A DNA stretch of 11,145 bases from an uncultured bacterium (GTDB lineage Bacteria > Bacillota > Bacilli > Lactobacillales > Lactobacillaceae): contig CAJMLF010000039.1 in assembly GCA_905214235.1 (NCBI GenBank), positions 1 to 11,145 of the forward strand, in the 5' to 3' direction. A program made the translations under genes and the position numbers. Under the pieces are notes generated by a model, which saw nothing but the letters and a program-made list of their open reading frames with translations, was not told the DNA's origin and did not search any database. This document shows, in pieces, positions 1 to 7,738 of the stretch (position 1 is its first letter; each line of letters starts with the position of its first letter).

Positions 1-1068
1 GAAACCATTCGGGAAAACAACGCCCTCGGTGCTATTTGTGCCCGGGTTTGCCCAACTGAACGTTACTGTGAAAGTGCATGTACCCGTGCAAAAATTGATG
101 GCCCAATCGACATTGGTGGAATTCAACGCTATGTTACTGATATGGAACGGAAGGAAAACATGCAGATCCTGCACGCCGGTAAGGAAAACGGCATGAACGT
201 TGCCATCATCGGGAGTGGTCCTGCCGGGCTGCAAGCTGCTGCCACCTTACGGCAAAAGGGTTACGGCGTTGACATTTACGAAAAGAACGCCAAGGCTGGT
301 GGTTACCTGACCTACGGAATTCCTGAATACCGCCTGCCAGAAGCCATCGTTGACTATGAAGTTCAACGGATTGTTAACCTCGGGGCCAACATCAAGTACA
401 ACGTTGCCGTTGGTAAGGACATCACCATGGACGACCTGAAGGCTAAGTACGATGCCGTTATCGTGGCCATTGGTGCCAGTGCTGCCAAGACAATTCCGAT
501 GTTTGAACACAACATCTGCACGGAATCCGCTATTTCCTTCCTGGCCCGTGCCAAGGAAAACAAGGGCAAGCTTGACGACCTGCCGGACAATGTTCTGGTT
601 ATCGGTGGTGGTGACGTTGCGATGGACGTTGTTACAACCCTGAAGAAGCTGGGTGTCACCCACGTTACCGACATGGTATACGAAGAATTCTCTGAATTTA
701 AGGCTTCCAAGAAGGAACTTGAAGGGGCCCAAAAAGAAGGCGTTACGATCGTTGATGGATATGTTCCAACCGATGTACGTCAAAACAAGGTTACCTTCAA
801 GCACCGTAAGATTGATAGTGAAATGACGATTACTGCTGATAAGATCATCTTAGCCATTGGTCAAAAGGTTGACGCAGATGGCTTAGACATTGACATTCAG
901 CACAACGAGATTCCATTCCGGGAAGCACGCTTCCACACTAAGGACCCGAAGGTATTCGCAACTGGTGACATTGTCGATGGTGACAAGACCGTTGTTTACG
1001 CCGTTCAAAAGGGTAAGGAAGTTGCCGAAGAAATCGATCGTGTGTTAGGAGGACAAGATAATGATTAA
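1..1068 (+). CDS. preT: Dihydropyrimidine dehydrogenase NAD(P)H-oxidising subunit PreT (5' end outside window)
   Basis: The reading frame is open from base 1, so the start lies upstream; 355 codons are visible. The family (E. coli PreT, about 412 residues) takes electrons from NAD(P)H through FAD and Fe-S clusters and passes them to PreA for reduction of uracil or thymine in the cytoplasm. Visible codons 13-27 carry a C-x3-C-P-x4-C-x3-C cluster motif. It is followed by IGGIQRY, whose Gln matches the unusual Gln cluster ligand of mammalian dihydropyrimidine dehydrogenase. The FAD dinucleotide motif [11 protein letters not shown] starts near codon 70, a second nucleotide motif [10 protein letters not shown] near codon 200, and a C-terminal FAD-contact ATGDIVDGD near codon 320. 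The last 8 bases overlap preA, whose Shine-Dalgarno AGGAGG (1047-1052) lies inside preT, so the two are translationally coupled. The broader family is glutamate synthase small-subunit-like, but the preA partner fixes the assignment. Confidence 0.88.
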   Translation, partial: ETIRENNALGAICARVCPTERYCESACTRAKIDGPIDIGGIQRYVTDMERKENMQILHAGKENGMNVAIIGSGPAGLQAAATLRQKGYGVDIYEKNAKAGGYLTYGIPEYRLPEAIVDYEVQRIVNLGANIKYNVAVGKDITMDDLKAKYDAVIVAIGASAAKTIPMFEHNICTESAISFLARAKENKGKLDDLPDNVLVIGGGDVAMDVVTTLKKLGVTHVTDMVYEEFSEFKASKKELEGAQKEGVTIVDGYVPTDVRQNKVTFKHRKIDSEMTITADKIILAIGQKVDADGLDIDIQHNEIPFREARFHTKDPKVFATGDIVDGDKTVVYAVQKGKEVAEEIDRVLGGQDND

Positions 1069-2338
1069 GAAAGACTTGTCAATTGACTTTTTAGGTGTTC
1101 ACTTTGAGAACCCATTCTGCTTGTCATCTTCACCAGTTGGCAACTGTTACGAAATGTGTAAGAACGCCTACGATGCTGGCTGGGGTGGGATCGTCTACAA
1201 GACCTTATCACCAGATCACTTCGTTATTGATGAAGTATCACCAAGATTCTCACAACTGACCAAGGAAGACACCCCATTCGTGGCCTTCAAGAACATGGAA
1301 CAGCTGGCTGAGCACCCAATGGCTCAAGACCTGGCTGACATGCGCCGCCTGAAGAAGGAATACCCAGACAAGGTTCTGATTGCTTCCATCATGGGTGAAA
1401 CCCCACAAGACTGGACCGACCTGGCTAAGTTGGTTACCGAAGCCGGTGCGGACATGATTGAATTGAACTTCTCCTGCCCACAGATGACTTCCCACACGAT
1501 GGGTTCTGATGTTGGTACGAACCCTGAATTATGTAAGACTAACTGTGAAGCCGTTAAGAAGGGGACTAACCTACCAGTATTGGCCAAGATGACGCCAAAC
1601 ATCACGACCATGATTCCAGTTGTTAAGGCCTGCCTCGAAGGTGGCGCTGACGGTATTTCATCCATTAACACCGTTAAGTCCATCACTGACATTGACCTGG
1701 ACAACAAGGTTGCCTTGCCAAGTATCAATGGTAAGTCAGCTGTTTCTGGTCTGTCTGGGAAGGCTGTTAAGCCAATTGCCCTGCGCTTCTTGCAACAGAT
1801 TCGTTCCGCTGCGGGACTGGAACAACTGCCAGTTTCCGGTATTGGTGGTATTGAAACCTGGGAAGACGCCGCTGAATTTATCCTGCTCGGTGCCTCGACC
1901 TTACAAGTCACAACTGCAATCATGCAGTATGGTTACCGGATTATCGATGACCTGACCAACGGGCTGATGCACTACATGGACGAACAGGGCGTTGACCACC
2001 TGAAGGACCTGGTTGGGATTGCTAACAAGAACATCCTGCCAACCAACCAACTGGACCGTGACTACAAGGTTTACCCAAAGATTGACTGGGATAAGTGTAT
2101 CGGTTGTGGCCGTTGCTTCATCTCCTGTCAAGATGGTGCCCACCAGGCAATGGGCTGGGATGACGATAAGCGCCTGCCGACCTTTGATAAGAGCAAGTGT
2201 GTTGGTTGTCAACTCTGTGCCCTGGTTTGCCCAGTCGGCGCAATTAAGTTGGGCTTAGTTGAAATGAAGCCGGGCCGGAAGGGTGACCCTGCTAAGGTTG
2301 ATGCCTCAACCTTCCAACTGCCCAATGCTGACAACTAA
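1061..2338 (+). CDS. preA: Dihydropyrimidine dehydrogenase catalytic subunit PreA
   Basis: This 425-residue protein is an FMN TIM barrel (about residues 5-320, dihydroorotate dehydrogenase-like) fused to a C-terminal ferredoxin domain. The ferredoxin domain has two 4Fe-4S motifs: C346, C349, C352, C356 and C380, C383, C386, C390. With PreT it should reduce uracil or thymine to the dihydro form, or run in reverse. Residues matching the pyrimidine-binding Asn and Asn-Thr of mammalian enzyme are kept (N136 in ELNFSCP; N203-T204 in SSINTV). In my alignment the catalytic cysteine loop (human MGLACGQDPEL) reads [11 protein letters not shown], with V151 where the general-acid Cys should be, so chemistry or substrate may differ. 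The start is ATG 1061 with AGGAGG 8 bases upstream, overlapping the preT stop. Length is close to E. coli PreA (about 411). A strong terminator follows. Confidence 0.9.
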   Translation: MIKKDLSIDFLGVHFENPFCLSSSPVGNCYEMCKNAYDAGWGGIVYKTLSPDHFVIDEVSPRFSQLTKEDTPFVAFKNMEQLAEHPMAQDLADMRRLKKEYPDKVLIASIMGETPQDWTDLAKLVTEAGADMIELNFSCPQMTSHTMGSDVGTNPELCKTNCEAVKKGTNLPVLAKMTPNITTMIPVVKACLEGGADGISSINTVKSITDIDLDNKVALPSINGKSAVSGLSGKAVKPIALRFLQQIRSAAGLEQLPVSGIGGIETWEDAAEFILLGASTLQVTTAIMQYGYRIIDDLTNGLMHYMDEQGVDHLKDLVGIANKNILPTNQLDRDYKVYPKIDWDKCIGCGRCFISCQDGAHQAMGWDDDKRLPTFDKSKCVGCQLCALVCPVGAIKLGLVEMKPGRKGDPAKVDASTFQLPNADN

Positions 2339-2367
2339 GAATAACCCGCATTAATATAATTCCCAAG

Positions 2368-2408
2368 CCGGCAACTAGTGTGCTTTCTATACTAGTTGCC
2401 GGTATTTT
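2368..2408 (+). terminator. Intrinsic terminator of preT-preA
   Basis: A perfect 12-bp inverted repeat, CCGGCAACTAGT (2368-2379) and ACTAGTTGCCGG (2391-2402), encloses an 11-base loop and is followed by TATTTT. It lies 30 bases after the preA stop and separates the operon from coaA. Confidence 0.9.
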
Positions 2409-2451
2409 GTCCTATAATAGGCGAGTGCAGGTTACTGTTCCCTGCCAAGTG

Positions 2452-2460
2452 TGATAAAAT
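2452..2460 (+). promoter_or_regulatory. Extended -10 promoter of coaA
   Basis: TGATAAAAT at 2452-2460 fits an extended -10 element (TGn followed by TAAAAT). There is no good -35, as expected for extended -10 promoters; TTACTG at 2432-2437 is a weak match at 17-base spacing. It lies 40 bases upstream of the coaA start. An alternative TATAAT at 2413-2418 lacks any -35 and sits just after the terminator. Confidence 0.5.
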
Positions 2461-2499
2461 AGTAACCGTTTACATAACGATTATAAAGGGACTTTAAAA

Positions 2500-3423
2500 A
2501 TGGATGAATGGATGAATTACGAACAATTCGACCGGCAGACGTGGCACGCTTTTTTCCCGGCCGACACGGTTCGCTTAAACCAAGAAAATTTGGATGATAT
2601 TAAGTCGTTAAACGACCGTATTTCAATCGAAGACGTCAAGGATGTTTACTTGCCGCTGATTAAGTTGCTACAACTCCACTACCAGAACTTTCTGGAATGG
2701 CAGATGCAAAAGGCTAACTTTCTACGCCAACCAGTGCGGCGGGTGCCCTACATTATTGGAATTGCCGGGTCGGTAGCGGTTGGCAAGAGTACGATTGCCC
2801 GCCTGCTCAGCATCCTCTTGAACAAGCTTCTGCCCGATAAGCGGGTAGAACTGATGACCACGGATGGTTTTCTGTACCCGAATGCGGAACTAAAGCGCCG
2901 GGGGATAATGGACCGTAAGGGGTTCCCCGAGTCGTACGACATGGAGAAGCTTTTGAAGTTCTTGAATGACGTCAAGGCAGGGGAACCGGTTGTGAAGGCC
3001 CCGACTTACTCACACCAGGTTTATGATGTCCAACCGGATAAGCCGCTGGTAATTGACCGTCCCGATATCTTAATTGTTGAGGGGATTAACACCCTGCAAT
3101 TGCCGACCAACCAGCGCCTGTACGTCAGCGACTACTTTGACTGGTCAATCTACGTTGATGCCGACCCAGACCTGATTGAATGCTGGTACCTACAACGCTT
3201 TGGCCTTCTGCTAAAGACGGCCTTTACGGACCCGTCTAACTACTATTACCCGTACTCTAAAGGGAGTCGGGACGATGCCTTTAAGATGGCCAAGGATGTC
3301 TGGAAGTCCGTTGACCTACCTAACCTCAAGGACTTCATCCTTCCGACGAAGACCCGGGCTAACCTGATCCTCCACAAGACCCATGGCCACGTGGTTGACC
3401 GCCTCTACCTTCGTCGGGATTAG
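2500..3423 (+). CDS. coaA: Pantothenate kinase, type I (CoaA)
   Basis: This 307-residue cytoplasmic P-loop kinase phosphorylates pantothenate with ATP, the first committed step of coenzyme A synthesis. The prokaryotic type I signature is visible: Walker A GSVAVGKS at residues 90-97, TTDGFLYPN at 120-128, GFPESYD at 141-147, and the C-terminal block [15 protein letters not shown]. Length matches the family (about 305-316). The ATG at 2500 is chosen because AAAGGG (2485-2490) lies 9 bases upstream; an in-frame ATG at 2512 is too far from it but cannot be wholly excluded. The gene is monocistronic, with its own promoter and a downstream hairpin terminator. Family enzymes are usually feedback-inhibited by CoA; nothing in the DNA indicates transcriptional control. 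Confidence 0.95.
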   Translation: MDEWMNYEQFDRQTWHAFFPADTVRLNQENLDDIKSLNDRISIEDVKDVYLPLIKLLQLHYQNFLEWQMQKANFLRQPVRRVPYIIGIAGSVAVGKSTIARLLSILLNKLLPDKRVELMTTDGFLYPNAELKRRGIMDRKGFPESYDMEKLLKFLNDVKAGEPVVKAPTYSHQVYDVQPDKPLVIDRPDILIVEGINTLQLPTNQRLYVSDYFDWSIYVDADPDLIECWYLQRFGLLLKTAFTDPSNYYYPYSKGSRDDAFKMAKDVWKSVDLPNLKDFILPTKTRANLILHKTHGHVVDRLYLRRD

Positions 3424-3435
3424 TAATGGGAGCGC

Positions 3436-3458
3436 GCTTCGATGCGAAGCAAGTTTTT
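3436..3458 (+). terminator. Intrinsic terminator of coaA
   Basis: GCTTCG (3436-3441) and CGAAGC (3445-3450) form a 6-bp stem with an ATG triloop. AAG and a run of five T (3454-3458) follow. It lies 13 bases after the coaA stop. Confidence 0.75.
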
Positions 3459-3467
3459 AGAAAGTAT

Positions 3468-3514
3468 AAAGAGGACTCTAGTGTTCGGAAAATCCGGACG
3501 CTAGAGTCCTCTTT
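3468..3514. terminator. Long hairpin, bidirectional terminator between coaA and the Crp/Fnr gene
   Basis: A 22-bp stem (3468-3489 with 3493-3514) has a 3-base loop and only two G-T wobbles. Its ends are AAAGAGG and CCTCTTT, so it has A and T runs on the proper sides for both strands. It sits between convergent coaA (plus) and the regulator (minus). Confidence 0.75.
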
Positions 3515-3553
3515 GTATATTGCGCTGTAGTATTTTTAACTATTTTCCAGCCC

Positions 3554-4204
3554 TTATTTGTCTATGGAAATATGCTGGCCCTTAACGGTGATTTGGCCAT
3601 CCTGTTGGAGGACCTTTAACTGCCTGCTTAACGTTTCCGGGGTCAAGCCGAGGAAGTTCGCCAGGTCCTTTTTCTTGAGGGGCAAGTTAAATGAACGCTT
3701 GCCGGTCCGCTTTTCCTGGGCCCTAAGGTAGTCCATAACCCGGTCCTTAGCGTTCATCGAATTGCGCCGGACCGTGTTCTGCTCTGCCAATATCAGGCGT
3801 TCTCCAAAGTCATTAAGCAGTGATAGGGCCAGGTCCGGGGTGGCTTTTAATAGCTCTTGAAAGTCACAACGGTTCATTGAGCATACCAAACAATCTTCAG
3901 TTGCCTGAATAAAGTTTTCGTGATTGTTGTTACTAAACAGGTTCTCCTGGCCAGTCGAGTCTCCCTTACCCAGCACACCGAGGACGGTTTCCTTGCCTGC
4001 CTCGTTTAGGGAGAAAATTTTGGCGTGGCCGGAGTCAATGACAATCATGCCGTCCTTGCCGTCTAACGGTTGCCGAATTAGGCTCCCCTTTGGAAAAAAG
4101 TCCTGGTGGGACGAAACCGTCACCAGCTTCTTTTTAAGGTCAACTGGTAGGTTCTTGAAAATTGTTGCCTTGCTCAAACAGGCAATTTCAGAATGATGGG
4201 CCAT
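3554..4204 (-). CDS. Crp/Fnr-family redox regulator (FLP-like)
   Basis: This 216-residue DNA-binding transcription factor has an N-terminal cyclic-nucleotide-binding-type beta barrel (about 15-130), a dimerisation helix (130-160) and a winged helix-turn-helix (165-216). The recognition helix region reads GLTPETLSRQLKVLQ. Its E190, S193 and R194 match the E-xx-S-R positions with which FNR reads TTGAT half-sites. Four cysteines are present (C9, C105, C108, C113). Lactobacillus casei FLP senses redox state through a disulfide between an N-terminal Cys and a Cys near residue 112, so C9 with C113 or a neighbour is a candidate switch. The start is placed at ATG 4204 because GGAGG (4217-4213) lies 8 bases upstream. 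A longer frame starts at GTG 4219, but that codon overlaps the Shine-Dalgarno itself. An FNR box lies in its leader, suggesting autoregulation. Confidence 0.88.
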   Translation of the reverse strand: MAHHSEIACLSKATIFKNLPVDLKKKLVTVSSHQDFFPKGSLIRQPLDGKDGMIVIDSGHAKIFSLNEAGKETVLGVLGKGDSTGQENLFSNNNHENFIQATEDCLVCSMNRCDFQELLKATPDLALSLLNDFGERLILAEQNTVRRNSMNAKDRVMDYLRAQEKRTGKRSFNLPLKKKDLANFLGLTPETLSRQLKVLQQDGQITVKGQHISIDK

Positions 4205-4219
4205 AATTATTACCTCCAC

Positions 4220-4233
4220 TTGATTTAAATCAA
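4220..4233. promoter_or_regulatory. Perfect FNR/FLP box shared by divergent regulator and NADH oxidase genes
   Basis: TTGATTTAAATCAA is an exact match to the FNR consensus TTGAT-N4-ATCAA and is fully palindromic. Its centre (4226.5) is at -41.5 relative to the plus-strand start predicted from TATAAT at 4256-4261 (start about 4268), the class II activator position. For the minus-strand regulator promoter (-10 at 4243-4238, start about 4231) it covers about -2 to +12, a repressing position. I found no second perfect copy in the window. Confidence 0.85.
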
Positions 4234-4237
4234 TTTA

Positions 4238-4264
4238 ATTATAACTGCTTATTCATATAATCAA
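4238..4264 (-). promoter_or_regulatory. Promoter of the Crp/Fnr-family gene
   Basis: On the minus strand, TATAAT at 4243-4238 is preceded at 15-base spacing by TTGATT (4264-4259). The predicted start is about 4231, giving a leader of about 27 bases that includes the FNR box and the GGAGG site. This -35 overlaps the -10 of the divergent promoter, so the two promoters probably compete. Confidence 0.6.
4256..4261 (+). promoter_or_regulatory. -10 element of the NADH oxidase promoter
   Basis: TATAAT at 4256-4261 has no recognisable -35 at 16-18 bases. That fits an activator-dependent promoter using the FNR box centred 41.5 bases before the predicted start (about 4268). The leader of about 62 bases contains two small palindromes, CACCGGTG (4274-4281) and TAAACGTTTA (4288-4297), of unknown meaning. 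Confidence 0.6.
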
Positions 4265-4329
4265 AGTATCAAGCACCGGTGTTTGTCTAAACGTTTAAGT
4301 TAATCATTGAGCAAAGCGAGGGTATTATA

Positions 4330-5670
4330 ATGAAGGTTATTATTGTTGGCTGTACTCATGCCGGAACGATTGCTGCGACGCAAATTCTCAAGGACCACCC
4401 GGAGACCGATGTTGTCATCTATGAACGGAATGACAACGTTTCTTTCCTGTCGTGTGGGATTGCGGTTTACCTGAGTGGGGATGTTGGTGACCCAGACGCG
4501 ATGTTCTACTCCAGTCCAAAGCAACTGGCAGAACTGGGTGCTGATGTTCACATGCAACACAACGTTACGAGCATTGATCCCCAGACGAAGACTGTTAAGG
4601 TTACTGACCTCGTAACGGGGGAAGAAAAGACCGATCATTACGATAAGCTTATTGATACAACTGGTTCGTGGCCAATTATCCCGCCAATTGATGGTGTCGA
4701 CGGGGACCATGTCTACCTGTGCAAGAACTACCACCACGCCAAAGAACTTTTTGCGGCTGCTAAGGATGCCCAGCGGGTCGTGGTTATCGGTGCCGGCTAC
4801 ATCGGGGTTGAGCTGGTTGAAGCCTACACCCGGCAAAACAAGGACGTTACGTTGATCGATGGCGCACCGCGGATGCTGCATAAGTACTTTGACCAGGAAT
4901 ATACCGACCGTATTCAACAGCAGTTTAAGAAAAAGGGCGCTACCCTGGCCTTTAACCAAAAGGTCACCGCCTTTGAGGAGCACGGTGATGGGGTGACGGT
5001 GAAAACTGATCAGGGGAGTTTTGAAGCGGACATTGCAATTCTCTGCGTTGGCTTCCGGCCCAACACTAGCCTACTTAAGGGGAAGGTTAAGATGCACGAT
5101 AACGGGGCGATTGTTACTAACGAATACATGCAGTCGTCCGATCCCGACATTTATGCCGCGGGGGATTCAACCAGCGTCCACTATAACCCGACCGGAAAGG
5201 ATGCTTACATTCCTTTGGCAACGAACGCGGTCCGGCAGGGAACGATGGTGGGGATTAACATCTTTGGCAATAAGATGCGCGACATGGGAACCCAGTCTAG
5301 TTCTGGCTTGAACCTCTACGGAACAACGATGGTCTCCTCCGGCTTAACGCTTGAGAATGCTAAGGCAGTGGGAATTGATGCCGATTCCGTTACCATTGAA
5401 GATAACTATCGTCCAGAGTTTATGCCATCAACGGAGAAGGTTCTGATGACCCTCGTTTGGGATAAGCAGACGCGGCAGATTATTGGTGGGCAACTGATGA
5501 GTAAGTACGATGTCGCCCAGTCGGCCGGTGTCCTCTCCCTGTGCATTCAGGACAAGCACACGATCGACTACCTGGCCTTCGTGGACATGCTATTCCAGCC
5601 TAACTTTGACCGTCCGTTCAACTACCTCAACATCCTTGCGCAAGCAGCGGTTGCTAAGGCTGCTAAGTAA
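4330..5670 (+). CDS. nox: FAD-dependent NADH oxidase, H2O-forming type
   Basis: This 446-residue cytoplasmic flavoprotein is of the NADH oxidase / NADH peroxidase / CoA-disulfide reductase family. In order it has an FAD motif VGCTHAGT (6-13, with His10 as in NADH oxidases and peroxidases), the redox-active Cys42 in SFLSCGIAVYLSG, an NAD motif VVIGAGYIGVELVEA (about 151-165), the second FAD contact DPDIYAAGDS (271-280), and the C-terminal dimerisation domain. It likely reduces O2 to water with NADH through a Cys-sulfenate, regenerating NAD+ and protecting from oxygen. The ATG 4330 follows GAGGG (4318-4322) by 7 bases. It is divergent from a Crp/Fnr regulator and has that regulator's likely operator in its promoter. 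NADH peroxidase or CoA-disulfide reductase activity cannot be excluded from sequence alone. Confidence 0.88.
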   Translation: MKVIIVGCTHAGTIAATQILKDHPETDVVIYERNDNVSFLSCGIAVYLSGDVGDPDAMFYSSPKQLAELGADVHMQHNVTSIDPQTKTVKVTDLVTGEEKTDHYDKLIDTTGSWPIIPPIDGVDGDHVYLCKNYHHAKELFAAAKDAQRVVVIGAGYIGVELVEAYTRQNKDVTLIDGAPRMLHKYFDQEYTDRIQQQFKKKGATLAFNQKVTAFEEHGDGVTVKTDQGSFEADIAILCVGFRPNTSLLKGKVKMHDNGAIVTNEYMQSSDPDIYAAGDSTSVHYNPTGKDAYIPLATNAVRQGTMVGINIFGNKMRDMGTQSSSGLNLYGTTMVSSGLTLENAKAVGIDADSVTIEDNYRPEFMPSTEKVLMTLVWDKQTRQIIGGQLMSKYDVAQSAGVLSLCIQDKHTIDYLAFVDMLFQPNFDRPFNYLNILAQAAVAKAAK

Positions 5671-5673
5671 ACA

Positions 5674-5718
5674 CAAAAGCCAGGATTGTGGTTAATTAAA
5701 CCGCAAACCTGGCTTTTG
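5674..5718. terminator. Bidirectional terminator between nox and the ATPase gene
   Basis: CAAAAGCCAGG (5674-5684) pairs with CCTGGCTTTTG (5708-5718). After one A-A mismatch, eight more pairs (one wobble) extend to 5693/5699 around a 5-base loop. A and T runs flank both sides, suiting the convergent genes, and it abuts the last codon of the minus-strand gene. Confidence 0.85.
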
Positions 5719-6903
5719 CTATTCATTGGTGAGCCAGTCGAGGAGGGGGACCGTGGTGAAGTCCTCGTCCCGTCCCCAATCGTGGTCACCCGGCTTAGCG
5801 ATTATCAGGGTTCGATGGGCGTTTGCCGGAAGGTGGTGCAGGCCGCTAACCGCCTTATCGTAGGTCGTCTGATTGAGAAATGAAAAGTTAAACTGAAAGA
5901 AGTACTTTTCGGCGTCGCGGATGGCAATGAAGGTTACGGGATGGCGTTCCTTTTGTCCGCTATAAACATGGAACCCCCGGGCGGTTAGTTCGTTGAAAAC
6001 GAGCATTGTCAGGTTGGCAGCTGACAGTGCACCCTGGTGGTTGGTGAGCAGGCAGCGGAGGATGGGGTCGACGGGGTAGTACTGCACGTTCGTTTTCTTG
6101 ACCCTTTCGGTGGCCAGGTTTAATTCTGGACAAGCGGTGAAGAGAAAGCCCTCCTGCACGAAGGCCAAATATGATGCCAAGGTCTTATTGGAAACTTGGA
6201 TATTGCGCTCCTGCAGGGCCGTAACCGCCTGTGAGACGTTGATGGGGACGCCAGAATGGTGGGCCAAGAACGTAATCAGGTGTTTCAATAAGTTCGGGTT
6301 GACCAGCCCCGGGTGCTGCATCAGGCTCTTGAGGATAATCGTGTTCAGGACATCCTCACTATAGTTACGTACGGAGGAATCGTCCCGGATGCTCTGCGCG
6401 AAGGGGAAGCCACCCCGGTTGAGGTAATGGTAAAGGGCGGTAAAGTCGGCCGCCTGGTGGTGGAAGTCAATAAATTCGTGAAACCTGAACGGCCGCACGG
6501 CAATTAGTTGGCAGGGGAACTGCTCAGCCAATTTACAGATTTGGTGATCGGACCCCGTTACGTACAGGTCAATGTTGGGGATGCTAGTCAGGCGGCGGAC
6601 CAGTTGCTGGTAATTGGGCAGGCTCTCAAGCTCGTCGAGGAAAAGAAAGTTAGTCTTCTCCTTGACGAGCCCTTTTTTTATCTTACTTACCATCGCTGGA
6701 ATCGTCAGGCTAGCGAAGGCCAGGTCCTGCTCAAAGTCGATGGTTTTGATCTGCTGACAGAGGATGCCGTCCTGCTTGAGCCAGGACTGGTACTGGTTAA
6801 TTAAGGTTGATTTCCCGCTCCGGCGAATGCCAAAAATAATTTTGATAGTAGAATCACACTGACTATTTCTTAATTGGTCTAGTTGGTAAGAACGCGCGAA
6901 CAT
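5719..6903 (-). CDS. AAA ATPase with DUF4143-type C-terminal domain
   Basis: This 394-residue protein is of the widespread AAA_14/DUF4143 group, whose cellular role is poorly defined. The N-terminal P-loop domain shows Walker A GIRRSGKST (25-33), Walker B FLFLDELE (86-93, D90 and E91 acidic) and a sensor-like VTGSDH (115-120). A helical middle (about 130-260) and a DUF4143-like region (about 200-360, with FVQEGFLF and PVDPILRCLL) follow. No signal peptide or membrane segment is seen. ATG 6903 has GGAG (6915-6912) 8 bases upstream. It stands alone on the minus strand with no antitoxin-like partner. Proteins of this group are often lineage-specific and scattered in prokaryotic genomes. Activity beyond ATP binding cannot be inferred here. 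Confidence 0.85.
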   Translation of the reverse strand: MFARSYQLDQLRNSQCDSTIKIIFGIRRSGKSTLINQYQSWLKQDGILCQQIKTIDFEQDLAFASLTIPAMVSKIKKGLVKEKTNFLFLDELESLPNYQQLVRRLTSIPNIDLYVTGSDHQICKLAEQFPCQLIAVRPFRFHEFIDFHHQAADFTALYHYLNRGGFPFAQSIRDDSSVRNYSEDVLNTIILKSLMQHPGLVNPNLLKHLITFLAHHSGVPINVSQAVTALQERNIQVSNKTLASYLAFVQEGFLFTACPELNLATERVKKTNVQYYPVDPILRCLLTNHQGALSAANLTMLVFNELTARGFHVYSGQKERHPVTFIAIRDAEKYFFQFNFSFLNQTTYDKAVSGLHHLPANAHRTLIIAKPGDHDWGRDEDFTTVPLLDWLTNE

Positions 6904-7161
6904 TCACTCATCTCCGGTAAAATTGTGGTGCATAATTGATTTTACCAGAAGATGTTAACCTATTCAAATTTGGGAATAATTCTAAATTCATGGGCTTTTA
7001 TAGACACTGTGCGGCAGTAAAAATATATTTTTAAGTAAAAAGACATCCTGGCTGTCTCGCGTTGCTACCGGTTGCACAAAATAAATTGGTCTACATGTAT
7101 TGACAAGCGCGCAAATACCAGTTAAGAAGGTACTACAGATTATCAAAGCGAGGTAGTTAAC
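6904..7161. other. AT-rich intergenic region between divergent genes
   Basis: This 258-base spacer separates the minus-strand ATPase from the plus-strand TPI-like gene and is AT-rich compared with both. It holds a perfect 16-bp palindrome, TAAAAATATATTTTTA (7018-7033). TTGACA at 7100-7105 is a consensus -35 for the downstream gene, but the best -10 at 17 bases (TAAGAA, 7123-7128) is poor. I see no tRNA, riboswitch or coding frame with a credible start. Confidence 0.4.
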
Positions 7162-7668
7162 GTGCTGAAGAAGCAAAGCATTGCACCCGATTTTCCCCTT
7201 CACCAGTCACTTGGTCTGACTGTGCAGACCGATATGGGTGGCCAGCAGGCCGAAATCAACAACTTTTATTGGGCCCCACTGTTTAATGGCGGTATTCCAC
7301 ACCCGGTTGTGGTGGGAACCCAGCAGCCAATCCTACTTGTTGATGAAGGTGATTTGCGGTTGTCCACGGTTGACTTTGCGAAGGACCTTCGTCGCTATTT
7401 GACCGGGGCCCTGGCCAAAGTTAGCGCTGACCAGGTTCGACGACTGGTAATTGTATACCGGCCAAGCTGGGCTGCAGAATACCACTTGCCAGCTGATGCC
7501 CAGCGGATTCGAATTGCCCACCGCCTGATTCGGGACGCTCTTGCGGCAATTTATGACCTGGCGACCGCTGGGCAGGTGCCCATTTTCTATGGTGGCTTTT
7601 ACTTTGAAGATGAGTTGCCATTGATTTTAGGTGATGGAAACGTTGACGGCGTTTTGATAAATCAATGA
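7162..7668 (+). CDS. Degenerate triosephosphate isomerase-like protein
   Basis: This 168-residue protein starts at GTG 7162 with GCGAGG (7148-7153) 8 bases upstream. I read its C-terminal half as the last part of a triosephosphate isomerase barrel. LVIVYRPSWA (95-104) aligns with the TPI signature VIAYEPIWA, ADAQRIRIAHRLIRDAL with the helix after loop 6, VPIFYGG (139-145) with VRILYGGSV, and VDGVLI (161-166) with IDGALVGG. The catalytic Glu of the signature is Arg100 here, the flexible IGTG loop is missing, and the protein is shorter than the usual 250 residues. TPI activity is therefore very unlikely; a sugar-phosphate-binding, regulatory or structural role is possible. The N-terminal half is not recognised. 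The homology comes from pattern matching by eye, not from a search. Confidence 0.55.
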   Translation: MLKKQSIAPDFPLHQSLGLTVQTDMGGQQAEINNFYWAPLFNGGIPHPVVVGTQQPILLVDEGDLRLSTVDFAKDLRRYLTGALAKVSADQVRRLVIVYRPSWAAEYHLPADAQRIRIAHRLIRDALAAIYDLATAGQVPIFYGGFYFEDELPLILGDGNVDGVLINQ

Positions 7669-7738
7669 GTTGATTGAAGGACGGCGGGTGGGAGTGTACC
7701 GGCCGCTTTCGATTATCCTGAGAAAGGAGGAAATCCAA

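Noticed and set aside
7042..7060. Inverted repeat AGACA/TGTCT that on the minus strand precedes a T run.
   Set aside because: A stem of only five bases with a seven-base loop, and no minus-strand gene upstream that would need a terminator.
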